Assembly: GCF_900157375.1 (NCBI RefSeq)
Contig: NZ_LT721901.1
Coordinates: 4,731,685-4,795,684 of the forward strand
Reading direction: 5' to 3'
Source of the DNA: Mycobacterium rhizamassiliense
GTDB lineage: Bacteria > Actinomycetota > Actinomycetes > Mycobacteriales > Mycobacteriaceae
DNA length: 64,000 bases
The notes below the pieces were generated by a model. That model had not been told where the DNA came from. It ran no database searches and saw only the letters and a program-made list of their open reading frames with translations. Numbering within the stretch: position 1 is the first letter of the stretch; each line of letters opens with the position of its first letter. Shown here one piece after another: positions 52,096 to 61,362 of this stretch. The translations under genes and the position numbers were made by a program.

Positions 52096-53094
52096 ATGGA
52101 CGAAGCAGAGATGACGATGCGCGAGGCGCTCAACCTCGCGCTGGATCAGGCGATGCAGGCCGACGACCGCGTCTTCCTGCTCGGCGAGGACATCGCCGAT
52201 CCCGGTGCCTCCGGTCCCACCGCGGGGCTGTCGACGAAGTACGGGCACGACCGCGTCCTGGACACGCCGATCTCGGAGGCCGCGATCGTCGGTGCGGCGA
52301 TAGGCGCGGCGATCGACGGGCTGTTACCGGTCGCCGAGATCATGATCATGGACTTCATCGGCATCGCGGCCGACCAGCTGATCAACAACGCCGCCAAGCT
52401 CCGCTTCATGACCGCCGGGCGCACGACGGCGCCCATCACGATCCGGACCCAGGTGTATGCCGGGCTGGCCACCGGGGCCACGCACTCGCAGAGCCTGGAG
52501 GCGTGGTTCATGCACATCCCGGGGATGAAGGTGATCGTGCCGTCCACCCCGCGCGACGGCAAAGGCCTGCTTACCGCGGCGATCTTCGACGAGGACCCGT
52601 GCCTGTTCGTCGAAACCATCCGCCTGCAGAGCAAGAAAGGGCCCGTTCCGGTCGACGCGGGGTTCTCTATTCCGTTGGGGCAGGCCGACATCAAGCGCCC
52701 CGGCACCGACGTGAGCGTGATCGGCTACGGACGCGCCGTGCACGACGCGCTCGCGGCGGCGCAGACCTTGGCCGAGCAGGGCGTCAGCGCTGAGGTCGTC
52801 GATCTGCGGACCCTGGTGCCGCTCGACGTCGACACCATCGTCGAATCGGCCCGCCGCACCAGGCGGGCCGTGATCGTGCACGACGCGGTGCAATTCGCCG
52901 GGCCGGGAGCCGAGATTGCTGCGATCCTGCAGGCCGAGTTGTTCGGCGAACTCGCCGCGCCCATCGAGCGGGTGGGCGCGAGGTTCGTCCCCAGCCCCGC
53001 CGCCGCGGCGCTCGAGGCGCAGGTCTACCCGTCGCCGGCACGCATCGTCGAAGCGGCGTTGAAGACTCTCGACAGGGCGAAAACTCGTGGCTGA
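52096..53094 (+). CDS. Thiamine-diphosphate dehydrogenase E1 beta subunit
   Basis: A 332-residue E1 beta (transketolase middle and C-terminal domains): VFLLGEDIADPGAS, DTPISEAAIVGAAIG (with the ThDP-activating Glu), and VIGYGRAVHDALAA for the C-terminal domain. TAAGGAG stands just before the ATG. Its last 8 bases overlap the start of the lipoyl-domain gene, so the two are coupled. Confidence 0.9.
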   Translation: MDEAEMTMREALNLALDQAMQADDRVFLLGEDIADPGASGPTAGLSTKYGHDRVLDTPISEAAIVGAAIGAAIDGLLPVAEIMIMDFIGIAADQLINNAAKLRFMTAGRTTAPITIRTQVYAGLATGATHSQSLEAWFMHIPGMKVIVPSTPRDGKGLLTAAIFDEDPCLFVETIRLQSKKGPVPVDAGFSIPLGQADIKRPGTDVSVIGYGRAVHDALAAAQTLAEQGVSAEVVDLRTLVPLDVDTIVESARRTRRAVIVHDAVQFAGPGAEIAAILQAELFGELAAPIERVGARFVPSPAAAALEAQVYPSPARIVEAALKTLDRAKTRG

Positions 53095-53323
53095 TTTCGT
53101 GATTCGCATTCCGCGGGTATCGGTGGCCGTCGCCGAGGCGGAACTCACCGACCTGCTCGTCGATGCCGGCGAGCACGTCGAAGCGGGCACACCGATCTAC
53201 GTCATCGCCACCGAGAAGGTGGAACAGGAAATCGAAGCCGGAGCATCGGGCACCGTGCAATGGACCGGCCAGGTCGGGACGACCTACGACATCGGCGCCG
53301 AAATCGGCGTCATCACGTCATAA
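53087..53323 (+). CDS. Free-standing lipoyl/biotinyl-domain protein
   Basis: A 78-residue single domain of the biotinyl-lipoyl family. The target lysine is in the hairpin TEKVEQEIEAG (near residue 44); the fold is about the whole protein. It starts with GTG inside the E1 beta gene. Normally this domain is the N-terminus of an E2 acyltransferase; here it has no peripheral-subunit-binding or catalytic domain. It may carry the acyl or electron equivalent for the E1 pair, with E2/E3 supplied elsewhere. Confidence 0.85.
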   Translation: MADFVIRIPRVSVAVAEAELTDLLVDAGEHVEAGTPIYVIATEKVEQEIEAGASGTVQWTGQVGTTYDIGAEIGVITS

Positions 53324-53338
53324 GGAAAGGCAAAGCAT

Positions 53339-54211
53339 ATGGACCTCAACGAGACTCGCGAACGCATCATCTACTCCAAGGATGGTCCGATCGCGAAGAT
53401 CACCCTCAACTGGCCGGAGAAGGCCAACGCGCAGGACCAGAAGCTGGCCGAGGAAGTCGATGCCGCGCTGTTGGACGCCGACCGTGACTACGACATCAAA
53501 GTGCTGGTGCTCAAAGCCAACGGCAAGGGCTTCTGCTCGGGACACGCCATCGGCAACAACGCCGTCGACTACCCGTCTTTCGTCGAGAACGCGATGGTGA
53601 CCGGCCATCCCTGGAAGGCGCAGTCGGATCTGTTCGTCAAGCCGACGCTGAACCTGTGGGAGTTCTCCAAGCCGACGATCGCACAGGTCCACGGCTACTG
53701 CGTGGGTGGCGGGACGCACATGGGGTTGACCACCGATATCGTCATCGCCGCCGACGACGCCTACTTCTCCTACCCGCCCCTGCAGGGCTTCGGCATGCCC
53801 TCCGGTGAATGTTCCATCGAGCCTTGGGTGTTCATGAACTGGCGCCGTGCGGCCTACTACCTGTTCACCGCCGAGGTGATCGACGCAAAGAAGGCGCTGG
53901 AGGTCGGCCTGGTCAACGAGGTGGTCAAGCGGGAGGACCTGGATGCCCGGGTGGACGCGATCGCCCGGCACATCGCCCAGGCGCCGCTGACGACGCTGAT
54001 GCTCACCAAGGCCAACCTGAAGCGAGCGTGGGAGCTGATGGGCATGCGGGTGCACTGGCAGAGCTCCAACGATCTCGTCGCGCTCGCCTCGATCAGCAAG
54101 GATGTGCAGCAGCTGATTCAGACGGTGTTCAAGGACAAGGTGCTGCCGTCCGAACACGCCCGGCGACAGGCAGCGGCGGCCGCCCAAACCGACGGCGCCG
54201 CAGCGACTTAG
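53339..54211 (+). CDS. Enoyl-CoA hydratase/isomerase (crotonase) family protein
   Basis: A 290-residue crotonase. The oxyanion-hole regions are KANGKGFCSGHA and GYCVGGGTHMGL; the acidic residue usually at the hydratase positions lies in FGMPSGECSIEP. A C-terminal segment with LMGMRVHWQSSN is shared with the second crotonase at 58839, so they are paralogues. Its ribosome site is AAGGAAAGG. It may hydrate an enoyl-CoA or cleave a beta-diketone (retro-Claisen), as some crotonases do. Confidence 0.85.
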   Translation: MDLNETRERIIYSKDGPIAKITLNWPEKANAQDQKLAEEVDAALLDADRDYDIKVLVLKANGKGFCSGHAIGNNAVDYPSFVENAMVTGHPWKAQSDLFVKPTLNLWEFSKPTIAQVHGYCVGGGTHMGLTTDIVIAADDAYFSYPPLQGFGMPSGECSIEPWVFMNWRRAAYYLFTAEVIDAKKALEVGLVNEVVKREDLDARVDAIARHIAQAPLTTLMLTKANLKRAWELMGMRVHWQSSNDLVALASISKDVQQLIQTVFKDKVLPSEHARRQAAAAAQTDGAAAT

Positions 54212-54219
54212 GCCCGCGG

Positions 54220-55755
54220 GTGAACATCGCCGAGCATGCGATCAGTGCCGCCGACTCGCCGGCACTGATCTCGCCGGACGGCGGCGTCGTCTCGTTCGGC
54301 GCGCTCTTCGCCGGCAGCCAATGGGTCGCCGCGCTGCTGCACGGCGCGGGGCTGCGCCGCGGCGACGGCGTGGCGCTGATCCTGCCGAATCGGCCGGAGT
54401 TCTTCGAAATCACCTGGGGCTGCCAGCTTTCCGGCCTCTACTACAGCGCGATCAACACCCACTTCACCCCGGAGGAAGTCGCCTACGTCATCGACGACAG
54501 CGACGCGAAGGCCGTGTTCGTCGATGCGTCGATGGCCGACCTCGCCGAACATCTCCGCTGGGCCAACCCCGAAGTGAACGCCTACTTCGCGGTCGGGGGC
54601 GAGCTGCCCGGCTGGCGATGTTACGAGGATGCCCTGGCGGCGGCGGGCGATGCGCCGCCATTGGCGGACGGGTCCGAGATGCTCTACTCGTCGGGCACGA
54701 CCGGGCGGCCCAAGGCCGTTCGACGGCCGCTGCCAGCCGACGGCAACGGGTCGTGGGCGCAGTCCGTGCTGGAGATGGCCCTGACGCACCGCTACGAGAT
54801 GACCCCGGACAGCGTGTACCTGTCCCCCGCGCCGCTGTATCACGCCGCCGGCGTGAACTACACGATGGCGGTCAACCGGGTGGGCGCCGTGTCGATCATG
54901 ACGGGAAAGTTCGACGCCGAGACCGTGCTGCGGCTGATCGAGACCCACCGGGTCACCCACGCCCAGTTCGTGCCCACGATGTTCGTGCGGATGCTCAAGC
55001 TGCCCCAGGCGACGCGGGAAAAATACGACGTGTCGAGTCTGCGGTACGTGATCCATGCGGCCGCACCGTGCCCGGTGGACGTCAAGCAGCGCATGATGGA
55101 ATGGTTCGGGCCGATCATCCACGAATATTACGGCGGTACAGAGGGATTCGCGGGTACGACGATCGGGCCACAGGAGTGGCTCGCCCATCCCGGCTCGGTA
55201 GGCGTGCCAATGGCAGGCGTGCACGTGGTCGGCGAGGACGGCGAGGAGCTTCCCGTCGGGCAGCCCGGAGAGCTCTACTTCGAAGGTGGACCCGACTTCG
55301 AATACTTCAAGGATCCCGCCAAGACGGCATCGGTCTACAACGAGCGCGGCTGGCGCTCGCTGGGCGACATGGGGTACGTGGACGAGGACGGCTACCTGTA
55401 CCTGACCGACCGGTCGTCGTTCATGATCGTGTCCGGCGGGGTGAACATCTACCCCCAGGAGGCGGAGAACCTCCTGGTGATGCACCCCAAACTGGTTGAC
55501 GCGGCGGTCTTCGGCGTGCCCAACGACGAGTTCGGCCAGGAGGTCAAGGCCGTCGTGCAACCGCTCCCGGGTGTCGCGGCCGGACCCGACCTCGAGGCCG
55601 AGCTCATCAAGTACTGCCGGGCGCACCTGGCCGGCTACAAGTGTCCGCGCACCGTCGAATTCGACCCGGAGTTACCCCGGGATCCGAACGGAAAGCTTTA
55701 CAAGAGGCGCATTCGCGAGCGCTACTGGCAAGGGCGGGCTTCGCGGATCGTATGA
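54220..55755 (+). CDS. Acyl-CoA synthetase (AMP-binding)
   Basis: A 511-residue ANL-superfamily ligase. P-loop YSSGTTGRPKAVRR, then EYYGGTEGFAGT, GWRSLGDMGYVDEDGYLYLTDR and the C-terminal Lys region PRDPNGKLYKRRIR. It activates a carboxylic acid with ATP and CoA. GTG 54220 is the best start, 8 bases after the crotonase stop, since the frame further upstream overlaps that gene and lacks similarity. Confidence 0.9.
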   Translation: MNIAEHAISAADSPALISPDGGVVSFGALFAGSQWVAALLHGAGLRRGDGVALILPNRPEFFEITWGCQLSGLYYSAINTHFTPEEVAYVIDDSDAKAVFVDASMADLAEHLRWANPEVNAYFAVGGELPGWRCYEDALAAAGDAPPLADGSEMLYSSGTTGRPKAVRRPLPADGNGSWAQSVLEMALTHRYEMTPDSVYLSPAPLYHAAGVNYTMAVNRVGAVSIMTGKFDAETVLRLIETHRVTHAQFVPTMFVRMLKLPQATREKYDVSSLRYVIHAAAPCPVDVKQRMMEWFGPIIHEYYGGTEGFAGTTIGPQEWLAHPGSVGVPMAGVHVVGEDGEELPVGQPGELYFEGGPDFEYFKDPAKTASVYNERGWRSLGDMGYVDEDGYLYLTDRSSFMIVSGGVNIYPQEAENLLVMHPKLVDAAVFGVPNDEFGQEVKAVVQPLPGVAAGPDLEAELIKYCRAHLAGYKCPRTVEFDPELPRDPNGKLYKRRIRERYWQGRASRIV

Positions 55756-55768
55756 ACGAGGGACTGAC

Positions 55769-57127
55769 ATGGTAGCCACAGACGTGAACTGGACTCCGCT
55801 TCCGGTGCCGTGGGCGGTGCAGGCCGCCGATCGGATTCCGAAGCAGCGCTATTACGACGCGGACTTCTATGCGCTGGAGGCCGAGATGCTCTGGCCGCGC
55901 GTGTGGCAGATGGCGTGCCGCCTCGAGGAAATCCCCAAGCCGGGCGACTACGTCGAGTACGAAATCCTTGACGACTCCATCATCGTGGTCCGGCTGGATG
56001 CCGAAAACGTACGCGCCTATCACAATTCCTGCCGCCATCGCGGCGTAAAGCTGGTGGAAGGCAACGGGAACCGGCGCACCTTCGTGTGCCCGTTCCACGG
56101 ATGGTGCTGGGGCATCGACGGACGAAACACGTTCGTGCTGCGGCCCGAGGAGTTCGACGAGCACAACCTGAACCCCGACGATCTTCGCCTCGTCTCGGTG
56201 CGATGCGAACTCTGGGGTGGCTGCGCATGGATCAACCTCGACGACGATGCACCGCCGTTGCGCGACTGCTTCGAGCCGTTCGCCTCGATCTACGACGCAT
56301 GGAAAGTGGAGTCGCTGCGGGTGGAGTGGTGGCAGTCGTGCCGGCTGCCGGTGAACTGGAAGCTGGCGACGGCGGCCTTCATGGAGGGCTACCACGTGCC
56401 GCAGACCCATCCCCAGCTGCTGCCGTCCAGCATGCCCAAGTCGTCCTCGAAGCCGCCGGGCTTCGCGCAGACCAACCTGTACTTCATGCGCACGCTCGGC
56501 GAGGGCATGGCAGGCATGACGCACGAGAACGACGTTCGCATCGCCGAAGGCCTGCAGGACATCGAGTTACCGTCGGATCCGGCACAGGCGATGGCCATCT
56601 GGCGCAGCACCCTCAACGACGCCATCGTGCACTGGCATCGGGCCCGGGGCTGTGACATCCCGGACCTCAACGACCTGGCGCGGCGCGGCATCACCGAGGC
56701 GATCAATTTCTGCTTTCCGCATTACTTCGTGCTGCCGCAATACAGCAGCGCCTCGTCCTACCGGATCCGGCCGCTGGGCCCGGAGGAAACGCTCTTCGAG
56801 ATCTGGTCGCTCACCCGCATTCCGCCGGACCAGGTCACGCCCAAGCCCACCCCACCCGTGCACCCCCGCTGGCCGCCGATCCCCGCCCAGGACTTCTCCA
56901 ATCTGCCCAAGCAACAAAAAGGCCTGCACTCCAAGGGGTTTGAATACATGAGGTTGTCCAGCCGAATCGAGGGACTGATCTCGAACTTCGAACGCGTCAT
57001 CGACGGCTTCCTGGCCGGACTGCCCTACGACACGCTGGTGCCCGCCATCCAGAAGACCAACTCCACCATCGACGTGCCGATGGTGGATCTCGGCTTCAAC
57101 GCGCCCGTCGGCAGGGCGGCACGATGA
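55769..57127 (+). CDS. Rieske non-heme iron oxygenase, alpha subunit
   Basis: A 452-residue ring-hydroxylating oxygenase component. Rieske motif CRHRGVKL ... CPFHGWCWG (two Cys, two His) at about residues 88-113; the catalytic iron site is NWKLATAAFMEGYHVPQTHP with two His near residue 210-215 and a later Asp. It needs a reductase, which is not encoded in the window. The start is 14 bases after the acyl-CoA synthetase stop and its TGA overlaps the next gene (ATGA). Confidence 0.9.
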   Translation: MVATDVNWTPLPVPWAVQAADRIPKQRYYDADFYALEAEMLWPRVWQMACRLEEIPKPGDYVEYEILDDSIIVVRLDAENVRAYHNSCRHRGVKLVEGNGNRRTFVCPFHGWCWGIDGRNTFVLRPEEFDEHNLNPDDLRLVSVRCELWGGCAWINLDDDAPPLRDCFEPFASIYDAWKVESLRVEWWQSCRLPVNWKLATAAFMEGYHVPQTHPQLLPSSMPKSSSKPPGFAQTNLYFMRTLGEGMAGMTHENDVRIAEGLQDIELPSDPAQAMAIWRSTLNDAIVHWHRARGCDIPDLNDLARRGITEAINFCFPHYFVLPQYSSASSYRIRPLGPEETLFEIWSLTRIPPDQVTPKPTPPVHPRWPPIPAQDFSNLPKQQKGLHSKGFEYMRLSSRIEGLISNFERVIDGFLAGLPYDTLVPAIQKTNSTIDVPMVDLGFNAPVGRAAR

Positions 57128-58821
57128 GCACGCAGTGGGACCACTCCGTGGACCTGCTCATCGCGGGCAGCGGCGGCGGCGGTATGGCCGCGGCGCTGGC
57201 GGCGCTCGATTCCGGTATCGAGCCGCTGGTGATCGAAAAGCAGCCTCTGGTGGGCGGTTCCACCGGGCTCTCCGGCGGCATGGTGTGGCTGCCGAACAAC
57301 CCGCTGATGCGCGCCGACGGCATCCCGGATTCGCACGAGGATGGCCTGGCGTACTTCGATGACGTCGTTGGCGACATCGGGGCCGCCTCGTCACCGGCGC
57401 GCCGCGAGACGTTCCTGACCGCGGGCTACGAGATGGTGAACTTCCTGACCCGCAAGGGCGTTCGGTTCGTGCGCTGCCCCGGCTGGAGCGACTACTACCC
57501 GAATCACAAGGGCGGCAACGAGGCCGGGCGTGCGATCGAATGCGTCCCGTACGACGCCGCGGCGCTGGGGGCCTGGCGAGACAAGGTGCAGCCGTCCATG
57601 GCCAAGAGCTACGGCGGGTTCGTGCTCAAGACCAACGAGCTGCGCTCGGTGCAATACTTCAACCGGTCCCCGCGCGCCTTCGCGGTGGCGATGGGGGTGT
57701 TCGCGCGGACCAGGGCGGCCCGGCTGCGCCGTCGCGAGATCCTCACCAACGGTGCCTCACTCATCGGGCAGATGCTGAAGGCGCTGATCGATCTTCGCGG
57801 CGAGCCACCGATTTGGACCGACGCGGCCATGGCGGACCTGATCGTCGAGGACGGCCGTGTCGTGGGGGCGCGCGTCGCCCGCGACGGAGCCTTGCTGAAC
57901 GTGCAGGCGCGCAGGGGCGTGCTGCTGGCGGCGGGTGGCTTCAGCCGCAACGCCGACATGCGCCGGCGCTACAGCGGCGACCAGCCCAACGAGGGGCGCT
58001 GGTCGATCGCCAACGCCGGCGACACCGGCGAAGTGCTGGAGACCGCGATGCGGCTGGGCGCGAAGACGGACCTGTTGGACGAGGCATGGTGGCTGCCATC
58101 GATTTTCATCGCCGACGGCGGTGACGCCGCCAGGGCGCTGGGCAGCGGCCGACAGCGGCCCGGGGCGATCTACGTCGACGGCGCAGGCAAGAGGTTCTGC
58201 AACGAGTCGAACTCCTACGTAGAGGTCGGCAAGGCGATGTACGCCAACAAGGCGGTGCCCTGCTGGATGGTCTTCGACGAGGGCTACATCGGCCGCTACG
58301 TCTCGGGAGCCAATCCGTTCAAGAAGCGCAGCCTGCCCGAGGAGTTGATCGAAAAGGGCGCGGTGATGCGCGGCGAGACGATCGCCGAACTGGCCCGCCG
58401 GATCGACGTCCCCGCCGATGCGCTCGAGGAGACGGTCAAGCGCTTCAACGGGTTTGCGGTCAAGGGACTCGACCCCGACTTCGGCCGCGGCCAGTCGGCC
58501 TACAACGATTGCCTTGGCGATCCCGGGTATCGCCCGAACGCCGCGCTCGGTCCGCTGGAACGGCCGCCGTACTACGCCACCCGGGTGCTGCCCGCCGATG
58601 TCGGAACGTGCGGGGGCGTGGTCACCAACGAGCACGCGCAGGTCCTCGACGAGGACGACTGTGTGATCGACGGGCTGTACGCCACGGGCAACATCACGGC
58701 TACGGTGATGGGCCGGAACTATCTGGGCGCGGGCGGAAGCATCGCCTACACAATGGTGTTCGGTTATGTCGCGGCGCGCCACGCCGCCGGCCGGCGGATT
58801 GCCGGCGAGCGGAGCCGCTAG
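57124..58821 (+). CDS. FAD-dependent dehydrogenase (3-ketosteroid-delta-1-dehydrogenase type)
   Basis: A 565-residue flavoprotein of the fumarate-reductase/KstD superfamily. It opens with DLLIAGSGGGGMAAALAAL (FAD), has VLLAAGGFSRN in the middle, and ends with TGNITATVMGRNYLGAGGS. These enzymes desaturate cyclic ketones or related substrates. Overlaps the Rieske gene by four bases, so the two act in one pathway. It converges with the second crotonase. Confidence 0.87.
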   Translation: MSTQWDHSVDLLIAGSGGGGMAAALAALDSGIEPLVIEKQPLVGGSTGLSGGMVWLPNNPLMRADGIPDSHEDGLAYFDDVVGDIGAASSPARRETFLTAGYEMVNFLTRKGVRFVRCPGWSDYYPNHKGGNEAGRAIECVPYDAAALGAWRDKVQPSMAKSYGGFVLKTNELRSVQYFNRSPRAFAVAMGVFARTRAARLRRREILTNGASLIGQMLKALIDLRGEPPIWTDAAMADLIVEDGRVVGARVARDGALLNVQARRGVLLAAGGFSRNADMRRRYSGDQPNEGRWSIANAGDTGEVLETAMRLGAKTDLLDEAWWLPSIFIADGGDAARALGSGRQRPGAIYVDGAGKRFCNESNSYVEVGKAMYANKAVPCWMVFDEGYIGRYVSGANPFKKRSLPEELIEKGAVMRGETIAELARRIDVPADALEETVKRFNGFAVKGLDPDFGRGQSAYNDCLGDPGYRPNAALGPLERPPYYATRVLPADVGTCGGVVTNEHAQVLDEDDCVIDGLYATGNITATVMGRNYLGAGGSIAYTMVFGYVAARHAAGRRIAGERSR

Positions 58822-58838
58822 GCCTCAGGGCTTTCCCG

Positions 58839-59681
58839 TCACGTTGGCGGTAGATCGGGCTTGTCGACGAATTCCTTTGGCTTCATGCCGGATTGCTTGA
58901 GTTCGTCTCGTCGCGCCTGGACGTCGGATGCCGCGCCGACCATGTTGGTCAGGATGTGGCTGACCTGCAGATGCACCCGCATCCCCATCAATTCCCAGGC
59001 GCGCTTCACGTTGTTCTTCACCGCCATCAGCGTGGTCAACGGGATCTGCGCGATCTTGCGCGCCATCTCTTCGACGGTGTCCTCGAGGTCGTCGCGCGGC
59101 ACCACCTTGTTCAGCAGGCCCCAGTCGAGGGCCTGCTGCGCCGACAGCGTCGGCGCCAGCAGGAGCCAGTCCATGGTGCGATGCCAGTTCATCAGCAGCC
59201 ACGGCTCGATCATCGTGTGGCCGCCTGGTTCACCGAGGCTCTGGGCAAGCGGCATCTGGAAATACGCATCCTCGGAGGCCACACAGAAGTCGGTGAGCAA
59301 GCCCAGGTAGATTCCGCCGCCCATGCAGTAGCCGTGAATCTGCGAAATCGTCGGCTTGGGGAATTCCCACAGATACAGCGTCGGCCACAAGAACAGGTCC
59401 GCGGTGCCCTTGTAAAGGTCCTCGAAGGTGTTTCCGAAATCGGGATAAGGGTTTTCGTCCGGGCCCCAGCGTGCCACGTGGCCCCCGCAGAAGCCCTTGC
59501 CGTTCGCCTTGAGGATGACGACCTTGATCTCGCTGTCGCGGTCGGCCTCGTGCAGGCAATTGTCGACCTCGGTGACGAGCACCGCGTCCTTGGTGTTGGC
59601 CTTGTCGACCCGGTTGAGAATGATCCGCGCTATCGGCGGCTCGCGTTCATAGATGACCGCTTCGAGCTCGCGCCGCTCCAT
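58839..59681 (-). CDS. Enoyl-CoA hydratase/isomerase (crotonase), second copy
   Basis: A 280-residue crotonase, paralogous to the one at 53339 (shared ANGKGFCGGH, YLWEFPKPTISQIHGYCMGGG, RAWELMGMRVH). The start at 59681 gives a protein beginning MERRELEAVIYE; an ATG ten codons upstream is possible. It is on the opposite strand at the end of the cluster, so it has its own promoter in the 102-base gap from the thiocyanate-hydrolase-type operon. Confidence 0.85.
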   Translation of the reverse strand: MERRELEAVIYEREPPIARIILNRVDKANTKDAVLVTEVDNCLHEADRDSEIKVVILKANGKGFCGGHVARWGPDENPYPDFGNTFEDLYKGTADLFLWPTLYLWEFPKPTISQIHGYCMGGGIYLGLLTDFCVASEDAYFQMPLAQSLGEPGGHTMIEPWLLMNWHRTMDWLLLAPTLSAQQALDWGLLNKVVPRDDLEDTVEEMARKIAQIPLTTLMAVKNNVKRAWELMGMRVHLQVSHILTNMVGAASDVQARRDELKQSGMKPKEFVDKPDLPPT

Positions 59682-59783
59682 CTTCGGGACATTACCCTCC
59701 CGCTCACCCATCTAGCGGTTGCGTGAACGCGGTGTGAGGAGTGAGCTGTATTGGGACGCGCACTGACGACGGACGGGGCCTAG

Positions 59784-60644
59784 ATGACGACTCCTTTGGA
59801 CCGGGCACAGCAGCTGGACCTGGTGGCCCGCCTCAAGTCCTCTTATCCGGAACTTCCGGAGGCGCCCACACCCGATCTCATCGATCACGACCGATTCGCC
59901 GCCTACACCAAGACCCCGCACGACGTCGGGGGCGAGCCGGACTCCCCGATCGAATACGAGAACAAGCAGTACGAGATCTGGGAAGAGAACACCTACATCA
60001 TGTGTGAGGTGCTCGGCTGGCGCGGCATCTGGCTGTCGGAGGAACGACGGCGGATGGGCAATGTGGACCTCGGCCGCGCGATCTATCTTGGTCTCCCCTA
60101 TTACGTGCGGTGGTTGCTGGCCGTGGTGCGCGTCCTGGTCGAAAAGCACCACATCGGGTCGAGCGAGTTGGCCGAGCGCATGACCGAAGTGAAGGCGCGA
60201 TACGAAGGCGGCCTGCAAGGTAAACCCTTGGAGGCCAAGCCAAAATTCGAAGGCGACCCGGCCAAGGTCACCCGCAACGAACATCACCTCCGCGCCGTCG
60301 GCAAAGGGGATCCGCAAATTTTCGCCGGACAGGCCGGTGAACCGAAGTTCCGGGTCGGCGACAAGGTCGTCGTTAAAGACCTGCCGATCCTGCTCTACAC
60401 CCGCACCCAGGAATACGTGCGGGGGGCGCAGGGTGAGATCGCGGTCGTTACCTACGAAAGCCCCGCCGCCGAGGACGAGAGCTGGGCCGGCCCCGACCAA
60501 AAACCCGAGTGGTTCTACATCGTTCGGTTCAACCTCGCGCAGCTGTGGCATGGCTACACCGGTCCCGGTAATGACTCGCTGCAAACCGAGATACCCGAGC
60601 GCTGGCTCGAGGCAGCCGCCTACTCCGAGGGGACGTCCGCATGA
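59784..60644 (+). CDS. Thiocyanate hydrolase-type beta-alpha fusion subunit
   Basis: A 286-residue protein in two parts. Residues 30-143 match, from memory of the family, the beta subunit of thiocyanate hydrolase (YTKTPHDVGGEPDSPIEYE, WRGIWLSEERRR, YLGLPYYVRWLL). Residues 165-280 match the alpha subunit (GKGDPQIFAGQAG, KFRVGDKVVVKDLP, VTYESPAAEDE, TEIPERWLE). In Thiobacillus the two are separate genes; in nitrile hydratase they form one beta chain. Here they are fused by a charged linker. It is coupled (ATGA) to the metal-binding gamma subunit. The reaction would be thiocyanate to carbonyl sulfide and ammonia, or a nitrile to its amide if it is a nitrile hydratase. Confidence 0.75.
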   Translation: MTTPLDRAQQLDLVARLKSSYPELPEAPTPDLIDHDRFAAYTKTPHDVGGEPDSPIEYENKQYEIWEENTYIMCEVLGWRGIWLSEERRRMGNVDLGRAIYLGLPYYVRWLLAVVRVLVEKHHIGSSELAERMTEVKARYEGGLQGKPLEAKPKFEGDPAKVTRNEHHLRAVGKGDPQIFAGQAGEPKFRVGDKVVVKDLPILLYTRTQEYVRGAQGEIAVVTYESPAAEDESWAGPDQKPEWFYIVRFNLAQLWHGYTGPGNDSLQTEIPERWLEAAAYSEGTSA

Positions 60645-61345
60645 CCGATCACGATCATGATCACGCTCGCACCGCCGCGCCGATGGTGGACGAGATCACC
60701 GACTTCGAGGTCCTCGAGATCGCCCTTCGCGAATTGTGCATCGAGAAAGGCATTTTCACCGCCGAGGAACACCGCCGGATGACCGAGTACGCCGAACAGA
60801 TCGGGCCTACCCCGGCGGCCCACCTGGTGGCCCGGGCCTGGCTCGACCCCGACTTCAAGGCGCTGGTCAGTTCCGATCCGCTTGCCGCCAGCAAGGAAGT
60901 CGGCGTCGACTGGCTGCACCCCACCGGATTCGGCACGCCGAGCGACTTCACCGCCTTCCACGTTCTGGTGGACACGCCCACCCTGCACCACGTGATCGTC
61001 TGCACGCTCTGCTCGTGCTACCCGCGTCCGATTCTGGGCAATTCACCCGAGTGGTACCGCACCCCGAACTTCCGTCGCCGCATCGTGCGCTGGCCGCGCC
61101 AGGTGCTTGCCGAGTTCGGCCTCTACCTACCCGAGGATGTCGAGATCCGAGTCGAGGACTCCAATCAGAAGCACCGCTTCATGGTGATGCCGGTACGTCC
61201 CGAGGGCACCGACGGATGGAACGAGGATCAGCTGGTCGAAATCATCACCCGCGACTGTCTGATCGGGGTCGCGCTCCCGAAGGCCGGGGTGACGACCAAC
61301 GCGATCACCCAGACCCGGCCGGCGATACATCCGGTCGGCGTGTGA
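60641..61345 (+). CDS. Thiocyanate hydrolase gamma / nitrile hydratase alpha-type cobalt subunit
   Basis: A 234-residue metal-binding subunit. The metal site VCTLCSCYPRPILG has Cys121, Cys124 and Cys126; the T and Y positions are those of cobalt enzymes, and the Arg after CYP together with SPEWYRTPNFRRR and RVEDSNQKHRFMV points to thiocyanate hydrolase gamma rather than to classical nitrile hydratases, which have CYPW. The His/Asp-rich start (DHDHDHAR) is also shared with that family. Two Cys are oxidised to sulfinic and sulfenic acid in mature enzymes. Order beta-alpha-type before the metal subunit and activator last is the cobalt-type order. Confidence 0.8.
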   Translation: MTDHDHDHARTAAPMVDEITDFEVLEIALRELCIEKGIFTAEEHRRMTEYAEQIGPTPAAHLVARAWLDPDFKALVSSDPLAASKEVGVDWLHPTGFGTPSDFTAFHVLVDTPTLHHVIVCTLCSCYPRPILGNSPEWYRTPNFRRRIVRWPRQVLAEFGLYLPEDVEIRVEDSNQKHRFMVMPVRPEGTDGWNEDQLVEIITRDCLIGVALPKAGVTTNAITQTRPAIHPVGV

Positions 61346-61362
61346 CGCCGGGAGCTGAGCAG

